A DNA stretch of 7,138 bases, taken from NCBI GenBank assembly GCA_029777145.1, contig JAKOSS010000143.1, positions 1-7,138 of the forward strand, read 5' to 3'. Under the pieces are notes generated by a model, which saw nothing but the letters and a program-made list of their open reading frames with translations, was not told the origin of the DNA and did not search any database. Below, one piece after another: positions 1-7,138 of this stretch. Position numbers and translations under genes: made by a program. The stretch's first letter is position 1, and each line of letters opens with the position of its first letter. This stretch comes from Acidobacteriota bacterium (lineage in GTDB: Bacteria; Acidobacteriota; Blastocatellia; Pyrinomonadales; Pyrinomonadaceae).

Positions 1-43
1 GACGGACGTCATCAGATGAGACTACCTAGGCGTCGCTTAGTTG

Positions 44-108
44 GCAACTTCGCGGTTTCCTTAGCGAACTCCGTGTTCTCCGCGTGAGACGAACCGATTC
101 TCACGCAA
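44..108. repeat. Direct repeat, copy A (degenerate copy)
   Basis: This 65-base segment matches 130-194 at a constant offset of 86 bases. By hand alignment 58 of 65 positions agree, with differences at 48, 53, 54, 63, 74, 76 and 90. It contains the inverted pair GCGTGAGA (82-89) and TCTCACGC (99-106) around a 9-base loop that matches the other copy at 8 of 9 positions. Beyond that core the right arm does not pair well, so this looks like the truncated or decayed copy. It lies in non-coding DNA. The short open frames that cross it are built from the repeat itself and look like no protein I know. Confidence 0.8.
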
Positions 109-129
109 CGACGTTCTACTTCTTCTTGA

Positions 130-194
130 GCAAATTCGTAGTTTCCTTGGCGAACTCCGCGATCTCCGCGTGAGATGAACCGATTCTCACGCAA
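130..194. repeat. Direct repeat, copy B (intact copy)
   Basis: This is the second copy of the 65-base direct repeat and lies closer to the secreted-protein gene. Its left arm is built of 9-base steps starting with GCG at 150, 159 and 168. On its right side the flank continues the same period: GCAAAG at 191 and 200, then GCGGAG at 209. The core inverted pair is 168-175 with 185-192. Similar 'GCAAAG' 9-base-period palindromes are, from memory, common as dispersed intergenic repeats in several bacterial phyla. A genome-wide count would test whether this one is dispersed. Confidence 0.8.
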
Positions 195-210
195 AGTTCG
201 CAAAGCCCGC
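150..210 (-). other. Long G·U-rich RNA hairpin after the secreted-protein gene
   Basis: Positions p and 360-p pair from 150/210 to 175/185 around a 9-base loop (176-184). Read as minus-strand RNA, the 26 pairs are 19 Watson-Crick, 6 G·U and one A·A mismatch (163/197). Read as plus-strand RNA, the six G·U positions become A·C mismatches. The structure is therefore only good in the orientation in which the upstream gene (225-1517) is transcribed. It begins 14 bases after that gene's TAG stop. No U-run follows the stem, so it is not a textbook intrinsic terminator. It could be a 3'-end stabiliser, a weak terminator or a mobile palindromic repeat. Confidence 0.6.
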
Positions 211-224
211 GGAGCTTCGACGAA

Positions 225-1517
225 CTACTTCTTCGTGCGATCGATGAGGATCGTCTTGGTCACGACGCGCGGGCAAGCCTGACAGAATCCGTCGCCGTTT
301 ACTTCGAGCGTGACCGGAATGGAGTCGCCCTGAATTTCCGGATCGAGCATCATTACGACATCGCGTCCCCGATCTCTCATGTACCGCGCTCCCGCGATCG
401 TCCAAGTGTACGATGCGTTCGGACCAAGATTTTCGGAAACGGACGCATGAAGACGGATCATCTGGCCGATCCGGATCGTTTCGGGCCCGATGATCGAGAT
501 CGCCGGACACGAACAATCGTCCGGGCAATCGCATTTGACTACTTCCACGAAGGTCGTGAACCTCGCTTTCGTTGTCGAATCGACACCGCGGATCTCGTGA
601 CGTCCGGGCGCGGCTCCGGTCAGATCCCAGATGTATTTTCCGCGAACCGTTTCGGTCAACTTCCCGAATCCGACGCTCAATCGATCGGCTTTGGGCGCTT
701 CGAATTGAACGACCGTGTTTCCGTCGCATTCGTTTTTGGCCGAACCGTCCGTGCAACCGATGTTAAGAATTCTCTTTGACAAGCGAATCGGCAGCTCATT
801 GACGATCGAGGCTGTCGCGCTCGCGGTTCGCGTACATTCTCGGCAAAACTCCCGCGAATCGATCTCGACGGTCGCGGTCAGTATTTGTCCGATCATCGAC
901 CGGTCGGTCTCGACCCGGATCGTTTTCGTGCCCTGTCCGAGAACGATGCGTCCGCGGTCGACCGTCCATTTCATCCCGTAGTCAACATCGCTTCCAACGA
1001 CGTTCGCGGTGAAGGTTACGACCTCCGTTGCCGCCACGGTTCCGCCGCCGGTCACTGTCAGTCCCGGACAAGAACAGGACAGGCCGCAATCGCAACTGCT
1101 CACGTCGATGGCTCGCATAACCGGCGTCGAATCGATGCCTTCACCGGGCACTAGAGATGCCGTTATCGAGTACCGTCCGTCCCTGATCCAGGAAAGATCC
1201 CACGAAACAGCCGCGCCGTTGCCGATCACAGTGCCACCGGTGACGGAATACTTCACCGCAAAAGGCCGATTTTCGGGATTGAAGACCTTCACCGACACCT
1301 CAACCGGAGGATTGAGGACGGGACACGCCGTTTGCGGGGAGTCGGCGTGGCGCGGAGCGCACGGCTGAACGACCCGATCGCGGTCGAATTCGATCGAATC
1401 GATCCGGACGAGTTTCGATTTGGGAGCGTCGATAGTGACTCTGCCTTGAGCAGCTGTCACGTACCAGAATAGGTGCAAGACGACCAAGAGCGAGGATATC
1501 GTGAAGAGGAATCGCAT
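225..1517 (-). CDS. Secreted cysteine-rich protein with duplicated PKD/Ig-like modules
   Basis: The 430-residue product starts with a Sec-type signal peptide: Met-Arg, a hydrophobic core at residues 3-20, then T-A-A-Q-G, so cleavage is likely near 23-25. There is no lipobox cysteine and no later membrane segment, which points to export as a soluble or surface protein. The rest is two tandem modules with the same cysteine layout. Each has a spaced Cys pair (53/65; 255/264), a W-D-L strand (106; 297), a C-D-C-x3-C-S-C-P knot (142-151; 329-338), a beta-rich PKD-like domain with W-T-(V/I) (184; 372), and a closing F-C-x2-C (225/228; 412/415). The 16 cysteines suggest disulfides or bound metal. 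No catalytic motif is visible. I do not recognise a named family, and adhesion or envelope roles are guesses. The ATG at 1515-1517 is chosen because it directly precedes the signal peptide. The gene is divergent from the methyltransferase gene. Confidence 0.85.
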   Translation of the reverse strand: MRFLFTISSLLVVLHLFWYVTAAQGRVTIDAPKSKLVRIDSIEFDRDRVVQPCAPRHADSPQTACPVLNPPVEVSVKVFNPENRPFAVKYSVTGGTVIGNGAAVSWDLSWIRDGRYSITASLVPGEGIDSTPVMRAIDVSSCDCGLSCSCPGLTVTGGGTVAATEVVTFTANVVGSDVDYGMKWTVDRGRIVLGQGTKTIRVETDRSMIGQILTATVEIDSREFCRECTRTASATASIVNELPIRLSKRILNIGCTDGSAKNECDGNTVVQFEAPKADRLSVGFGKLTETVRGKYIWDLTGAAPGRHEIRGVDSTTKARFTTFVEVVKCDCPDDCSCPAISIIGPETIRIGQMIRLHASVSENLGPNASYTWTIAGARYMRDRGRDVVMMLDPEIQGDSIPVTLEVNGDGFCQACPRVVTKTILIDRTKK

Positions 1518-1549
1518 GATTTAATGTTACTCTCGCAGTCAAGCTTCCG
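1518..1549. promoter_or_regulatory. Short divergent intergenic region
   Basis: Only 32 bases separate the start codons of the two divergent genes, so any promoters must lie in this gap or reach into the opposite coding region. The gap is AT-rich at its left end. On the plus strand TTTAAT (1520-1525) matches the sigma-70 -10 consensus at 5 of 6 positions, but no convincing -35 lies 16-18 bases upstream. On the minus strand TAACAT (1530 to 1525) is a weaker candidate. Neither start has a clear Shine-Dalgarno sequence at normal spacing. The location is secure; the promoter calls are weak. Confidence 0.35.
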
Positions 1550-2470
1550 ATGAACAGGATCCGCCGCAACGCAATCGCTTATTTTCTTCTTCAAGGCCTC
1601 GGGGTCGCGGGCTGGTGGCTGACCTTGTGGCTGAAACCCGCGTCGCGCGAGTTGTTTCGAATGAATGCCGACGAGACGACGCTTCTCGCGTTCTGGATGC
1701 CGGACCTGGCGATCATGTTCGCGGGCTCGTTGGTCGTCGCGGCGCTGATCGCGACACGCAGTTCGCTACTAATTCCGGCGATTTGGCTCGTCGTCGGAGC
1801 GACAACCTACGCGACCGTCTACTCTTTTTCGTCGGCACTGATGACCGATGCCGGCTGGCTCGGATTCGTGATGATGGCAGGCGCGACGATCCTTTCGGGG
1901 AACTTCGGGATCGCGATGACGCCGCAGCTTTCGACCGGGATGTTCCGGACATCTAAAGAAGGCGGAACGCAATGGATCCTCGTCAAGACGTTCTCGCAGA
2001 TCACCGTCGTCTGGACGATGATCCTTCTCGTTTTGCCGTTGATCATCGTGCGGATCGAATCGAAGATCGGCATTCCTCAGTTCGCTTTCCCGATGCAGAT
2101 CCCGCTGATGGCGATCATTTTCGTGCTTGCAAGTTCGATCGGCATTTCAGCCGCGATCGCGATGTCGAAGATCGGCCGCGGAACGCCGTTGCCGCTCGAT
2201 GCCGCCCCGAAAATGGTCGTGTCCGGTGTTTACGGATTCGTCCGCAATCCGATGGCGATCTCGGGCATCGGACAGGGAATCATCGTCGGCATTATGCTGG
2301 GTTCGCCGCTCGTGATCGCTTACGCGCTGACCGGCGGCGTGATCTGGCAGCTGATCTACAGGCGGCTCGAGGAAGACGACCTTGAGGCGCGATTCGGCGC
2401 GGAATATCTCCGCTACCGAGCGACGGAAAGATGTTGGATCCCGAATTTTACGAGGTACGACACGAAATGA
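1550..2470 (+). CDS. Membrane methyltransferase, isoprenylcysteine carboxylmethyltransferase-like
   Basis: The product has 306 residues and about seven hydrophobic segments (roughly 9-28, 46-68, 73-95, 102-124, 150-170, 180-205 and 240-268). The C-terminal part carries the signature of the ICMT/PEMT-like membrane methyltransferases: G-V-Y-G-F-V-R-N-P (226-234), then E-E-D-D-L-E-A-R-F-G-A-E-Y-L-R-Y (274-289) and W-I-P. In the family these regions bind S-adenosylmethionine. The usual R-H-P is R-N-P here. Bacterial relatives are often 150-220 residues, so the first 170 or so residues are an added membrane region. The ATG at 1550 is used because an in-frame stop lies just upstream (1517-1519) and the next in-frame ATG is codon 38, inside the protein. 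No ribosome site precedes it. Its TGA overlaps the ATG of the molybdoenzyme. The methyl acceptor is unknown. Confidence 0.85.
   Translation: MNRIRRNAIAYFLLQGLGVAGWWLTLWLKPASRELFRMNADETTLLAFWMPDLAIMFAGSLVVAALIATRSSLLIPAIWLVVGATTYATVYSFSSALMTDAGWLGFVMMAGATILSGNFGIAMTPQLSTGMFRTSKEGGTQWILVKTFSQITVVWTMILLVLPLIIVRIESKIGIPQFAFPMQIPLMAIIFVLASSIGISAAIAMSKIGRGTPLPLDAAPKMVVSGVYGFVRNPMAISGIGQGIIVGIMLGSPLVIAYALTGGVIWQLIYRRLEEDDLEARFGAEYLRYRATERCWIPNFTRYDTK
2452..2456 (+). promoter_or_regulatory. Candidate ribosome binding site GAGGT for the molybdoenzyme
   Basis: GAGGT lies 10 bases before the ATG at 2467, slightly wide but usable. An in-frame ATG at 2431 would add 12 residues and has only a purine stretch pressed against it. 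Homologous molybdoenzymes normally begin a few residues before the first cluster cysteine, which fits 2467. The ATGA overlap with the preceding stop also favours 2467 as the coupled start. Confidence 0.5.
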
Positions 2471-4539
2471 ACGACAAGCATTTCCGAACCTGCAATCTGT
2501 GCGAAGCCATCTGCGGCGTCGAGATCGAACATGAGAACGGCACGGTTTTGGCGATTCGCGGCGACAAGAACGATCCGTTCTCGCGCGGTCACATTTGCCC
2601 GAAAGCGTTGGCGCTGAAGGAAATCTACGAATCGCCGAACCGACTGAAGAAACCCGTCAAGCGGATCGGGAACGAGTTTCACGAGATCGGCTGGGACGAG
2701 GCGCTTGCGGAATCAGCGGAACGTTTGACCGGGATCCAAAAACAATACGGCCGCGACGCCGTCGCCGTCTTTCAGGGAAATCCGTCGGTTCACAATTTCG
2801 GGACGATGCTCTCGTCGGGCGCGCTGCTCAAGGCGCTGAGGACGAAGAACAACTTCAGCGCGACGTCGGTCGATCAGTTGCCGCACCATTTTGCGGCGTG
2901 GGCGATGTTCGGACATCCCTTGCTGATCCCGATCCCGGACATCGACCGGACCGAACTCATGCTGATCTTTGGGGCAAACCCGATCGCGTCCAACGGGAGC
3001 CTGATGACCGCGCCTGACGTCGTCAACCGCCTCGAAGCGATCCGCAAGCGCGGCGGCAAGATCGTCCTGATCGATCCGCGCCGAACCGAATCGACCCGTG
3101 TCGTGGACGAACATCACTTCATCCGTCCCGGAACCGACGTCTTCGTTCTGCTCGCGATCGTCCGCACGCTGTTCGCAGAAAAATTGGCGAATCCCGGACG
3201 TCTCGCTGATTTCATGGACGGATTCGAGATTCTTGAACGGTCCATCGCGGATTTCACACCCGAACTCGCGGAATCGCGGTCGGGGATCGACGCCGGAACG
3301 ATCCGAAGACTGGCCCGCGAGTTCTCCGCTTCGAAAGCCGCCGTCTGCTACGGCCGAATGGGCGTTTCGGTGCAGAAATTCGGCGGACTTTGCCAGTGGC
3401 TGGTCAACGTCATCAACATTTTGACGGGAAACTTCGACCGCGCCGGCGGAGCGATGTTCACGCGGCCCGCGCTCGATCTGCTCCAGACGGCGAAACGCGG
3501 CGAGAACATTTTCGGACGATGGCGGTCGCGCGTCCGCGGACTTCCTGAGTTCATGAGCGAACTTCCGGTCGCAGCGATGAGCGAGGAGATCGATACCGAT
3601 GGCGACGGCCGCGTCCGCGCGCTCGTCACGAGTTGCGGAAATCCGGTGCTTTCGACGCCGAACGGCGCGCGGCTCGAACGGGCGTTGGCGAAACTCGAAT
3701 TCATGGTTTCGATCGATATCTTCGTCAACGAGACGACGCGGCACGCGTCGATCATTTTGCCGCCGGCGACTGGACTTGAGACGTCGCATTTCGACGCCGT
3801 CTTCAATTTGCTCGCGGTGCGCAACGTCGCGAAATACTCGCCGCCGCTGTTCGCGAAGTCGCCGGATGCGCGGTTCGATTGGGAGATCATTCAGGAACTA
3901 GCGCATCGTATCGGCGAAAGTGACAAACCGTTCAAGGCCGTTCCGCCGGAGGCGAGACTCGATTTCGGGCTGAAGTTCGGACCGTACAAACTGTCGCTCG
4001 ACGAAGTTGCGAAAAACCTGCACGGGATCGATCTCGGACCGCTTGAACCGTCTCTGCCCGAGCGGCTCTTGAACGAGTCAGGGCGAATCGCGCTTGCGCC
4101 GGAACCGATGATCAGCGATCTTGACCGGGCGCGAAGCGAATCATCGATCGAAGATCGGCCTTTTGTGCTCATCGGCCGACGCAACCTTCGCGACAACAAT
4201 TCCTGGCTGCACTCGAGCGGGATCCTGATGAAAGGTAAGAACCGTTGCACGCTGCTGATAAATCGCGCGGACGCGGCTCGGATCGGTCTGGAAGATGGAT
4301 CAACGGCGCGGGTTGAATCGAGAACCGGATCGGTCGAGATCGAGTGCGAAACGACTGACGACATCGCGCCCTGCGTTGTTTCGATCCCGCACGGATACGG
4401 ACACGCGCGCGACGGTTTTCAAGGAGATGCGATCAATCCGGGAGTTTCGATAAACGACCTGACGGATGAGATGGAGATTGACGCGCTCACGGGAAACGCG
4501 GCGTTCAGCGGAGTGCGTGTGACTGTGACGGCGGCTTAG
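2467..4539 (+). CDS. Molybdopterin-dependent oxidoreductase with N-terminal [4Fe-4S] cluster
   Basis: The 690-residue product belongs to the molybdopterin oxidoreductase (BisC / formate dehydrogenase alpha-like, DMSO reductase) superfamily. The [4Fe-4S] motif is C9-x2-C12-x3-C16-x27-C44-P-K. The central catalytic domain has V-F-Q-G-N-P-S and G-A-N-P-I-A-S-N-G. A C-terminal molybdopterin-dinucleotide domain starts near F566 (F-V-L-I-G-R-R) and includes N-N-S-W-L-H-S-S-G and I-P-H-G-Y-G-H. Where formate dehydrogenases and Nap have Sec or Cys as metal ligand, this protein has S-A-T-S-V-D-Q-L-P-H-H (131-141), so Ser or Asp may ligate the metal. No twin-arginine signal precedes the cluster, so it should be cytoplasmic. 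It follows the membrane methyltransferase with a 4-base overlap. No electron-transfer subunit or accessory gene lies in the window. The class is firm; the substrate is unknown. A start at 2431 would give 702 residues. Confidence 0.92.
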   Translation: MNDKHFRTCNLCEAICGVEIEHENGTVLAIRGDKNDPFSRGHICPKALALKEIYESPNRLKKPVKRIGNEFHEIGWDEALAESAERLTGIQKQYGRDAVAVFQGNPSVHNFGTMLSSGALLKALRTKNNFSATSVDQLPHHFAAWAMFGHPLLIPIPDIDRTELMLIFGANPIASNGSLMTAPDVVNRLEAIRKRGGKIVLIDPRRTESTRVVDEHHFIRPGTDVFVLLAIVRTLFAEKLANPGRLADFMDGFEILERSIADFTPELAESRSGIDAGTIRRLAREFSASKAAVCYGRMGVSVQKFGGLCQWLVNVINILTGNFDRAGGAMFTRPALDLLQTAKRGENIFGRWRSRVRGLPEFMSELPVAAMSEEIDTDGDGRVRALVTSCGNPVLSTPNGARLERALAKLEFMVSIDIFVNETTRHASIILPPATGLETSHFDAVFNLLAVRNVAKYSPPLFAKSPDARFDWEIIQELAHRIGESDKPFKAVPPEARLDFGLKFGPYKLSLDEVAKNLHGIDLGPLEPSLPERLLNESGRIALAPEPMISDLDRARSESSIEDRPFVLIGRRNLRDNNSWLHSSGILMKGKNRCTLLINRADAARIGLEDGSTARVESRTGSVEIECETTDDIAPCVVSIPHGYGHARDGFQGDAINPGVSINDLTDEMEIDALTGNAAFSGVRVTVTAA

Positions 4540-4550
4540 ATGCCGATCAC
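4525..4550. other. Small hairpin at the convergent gene junction
   Basis: GTGACGGC (4525-4532) can pair with GCCG-TCAC (4542-4545 and 4547-4550), leaving one bulged A at 4546. The 9-base loop holds the shared TTAG with both stop codons. Neither side has a T-run, so terminator function is only a possibility. This is the only structure at the junction that could separate the two converging transcripts. Confidence 0.3.
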
Positions 4551-5425
4551 GCGTTCGACCTTTCGCAGGAATCGCGCGCGCCGCCACTCGATCCAAAGCA
4601 CGAACGCGCTCCGGTAATTCTGCTCGCGGATCCGCTTGAACTCGGCGATCAGCCACGCGGCCGCAGGTTCCTCGTGGAAATGCGAAAGCTGATCGATCCA
4701 GACGTCCGCGTCGTGAAGTTCGCCGAGAAAGGTCTGCATTTCGGCGATCTGCTTTGTGAACGGCCGGAGTCTTCTTCGCCAACAGATACCGAAGAATTCC
4801 AGTGCATATCGAAGGCGCTTGGCGGCGATCCGAAGCCGATGCAGCGCCGCCGCGTCCGACGGGTTCGCCAATGCTCTGCTCAGATCGATGAACTCGGCGA
4901 TCGTCTTTTTGATCGACTTTCGCCCGAAATCATCAAAGCGCACGTGATCAGATATCCTTCGAGCGGAGGGATCGAGGAACACTCCGTTGAAGCTCGCGAG
5001 CAACTCGGCGAGCATCGGTTCAGAGATGTATCGCACGATGCTCTGCTGAACCTCGGCGCGCCGCTTTCGCCGACCGTCGATCAACAAGTCGATCCATTCG
5101 CGCACTGCATCGTCACCGGCGTGATCGCGTTTCGAAAGTAATCCGTTGATAGCGACGTCGTCGTCGCGCGCCTCGCCCAAGGCGCCGGCCAGACCCTTCA
5201 GATGCAATTCCAGTCTTTCGAGCGCGGGTTTGTTGACGAGCGGTTTGAGATCGCGGAGCGCGCTGCGAAGGCGCCGTGTGGCGACACGCATCTGATGGAC
5301 GTCTTCAATGTCGTCGGAGCGGATGACGGCATCGCGCAGGTCGAAGATCTGGCCGAGCCGTCCGCGAAGCAACGTGCCGGCGGCCTCGAGCGCATCTGTG
5401 GCGCAATCGATCTCAGGTTCAAAGC

Positions 5426-5429
<4 letters not shown>
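4536..5429 (-). CDS. CHAD domain protein (predicted polyphosphate-binding)
   Basis: The 297-residue product is an Arg/Lys-rich helical protein made of two matching halves, as usual for CHAD (conserved histidine alpha-helical domain) proteins. Half one has H45-x2-R-V-x2-R-R-L-R-x2-L and L-G-E-A-R-D-D-D-V (84-92). Half two has H197[16 protein letters not shown] and [10 protein letters not shown] (234-243). CHAD domains are known to bind inorganic polyphosphate through the basic and histidine residues. There is no signal peptide or membrane segment and no fused CYTH domain, so a cytoplasmic stand-alone CHAD is expected. The ATG (5427-5429) overlaps the TGA of the upstream ligase by ATGA and has no clear ribosome site, so translation probably depends on coupling. 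At its 3' end it converges on the molybdoenzyme with a 4-base overlap. Confidence 0.9.

Positions 5430-7138
<1,709 letters not shown>

Noticed and set aside
44..194. CRISPR array
   Set aside because: There are only two imperfect copies, each internally palindromic and 65 bases long, with a 21-base gap and no cas genes nearby.
12..203. Minus-strand 63-codon open frame across the repeat region
   Set aside because: It consists mostly of the direct-repeat sequence, has no known motif, and its existence follows from the repeats having few stops in one frame.
150..210. Canonical Rho-independent terminator
   Set aside because: The stem is long and interrupted by several G·U pairs, and no U-run follows it on the minus strand. 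A terminator role is possible but not shown.
2431..2466. Earlier ATG start for the molybdoenzyme
   Set aside because: The 12 extra residues overlap the methyltransferase coding region, lack a properly spaced ribosome site, and are not expected before the cluster motif.
2713..3789. Long minus-strand open frame (358 codons) opposite the molybdoenzyme gene
   Set aside because: It is antisense to a well-supported conserved gene, is Arg-rich with no recognisable motif, and is explained by GC-rich codon use leaving the opposite strand open.
2467..4539. Selenoprotein formate dehydrogenase
   Set aside because: There is no in-frame TGA inside the gene and no Cys or Sec at the expected metal-ligand place.

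Overview
The window is a gene-dense, GC-rich bacterial segment with five protein-coding genes, one of them cut by the right edge, and almost no free space. The only non-coding stretches are 1-224 and the 32-base divergent gap 1518-1549. The secreted protein carries C-D-C-x3-C-S-C-P followed by a W-T-V...G-Q-G-T...T-A-T-V-E-I type PKD/Ig-like domain. That domain style, and the 9-nt-period 'GCAAAG / GCG..CTCC ... GCGTGAGA' intergenic repeats, resemble what I recall from Acidobacteriota of the Blastocatellia/Pyrinomonadales type. This placement is an inference, not a proof.

Layout. (1) 1-224 is intergenic DNA with two copies of a direct repeat. The gene-proximal copy can fold, as minus-strand RNA, into a 26-position hairpin just after the stop codon of the first gene. 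(2) 225-1517 (-) encodes a secreted cysteine-rich protein built from two tandem copies of an about 187-residue module. (3) 1518-1549 separates it from a divergent two-gene unit. (4) 1550-2470 (+) encodes a polytopic membrane protein with an isoprenylcysteine-carboxylmethyltransferase-like C-terminus. It overlaps by ATGA with 2467-4539 (+), a cytoplasmic molybdopterin / [4Fe-4S] oxidoreductase. (5) 4536-5429 (-) encodes a CHAD-domain protein. It is convergent with the oxidoreductase and shares the 4 bases TTAG with it, so the two stop codons overlap. (6) 5426-7138 (-, 5' end outside the window) encodes an acetyl-CoA-synthetase-like acyl-CoA ligase whose stop codon overlaps the CHAD start by ATGA.

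How the genes may work together. There are two translationally coupled pairs: membrane methyltransferase -> molybdoenzyme, and acyl-CoA ligase -> CHAD protein. In the second pair, a PPi-releasing ligase is tied to a protein of a polyphosphate-binding family. Substrates are not known for any of these genes. I see no defence system, CRISPR array, insertion sequence, tRNA or rRNA. The most unusual items are the repeat/hairpin region downstream of the secreted protein, the exact cysteine periodicity of that protein, and the altered acyl pocket of the ligase.
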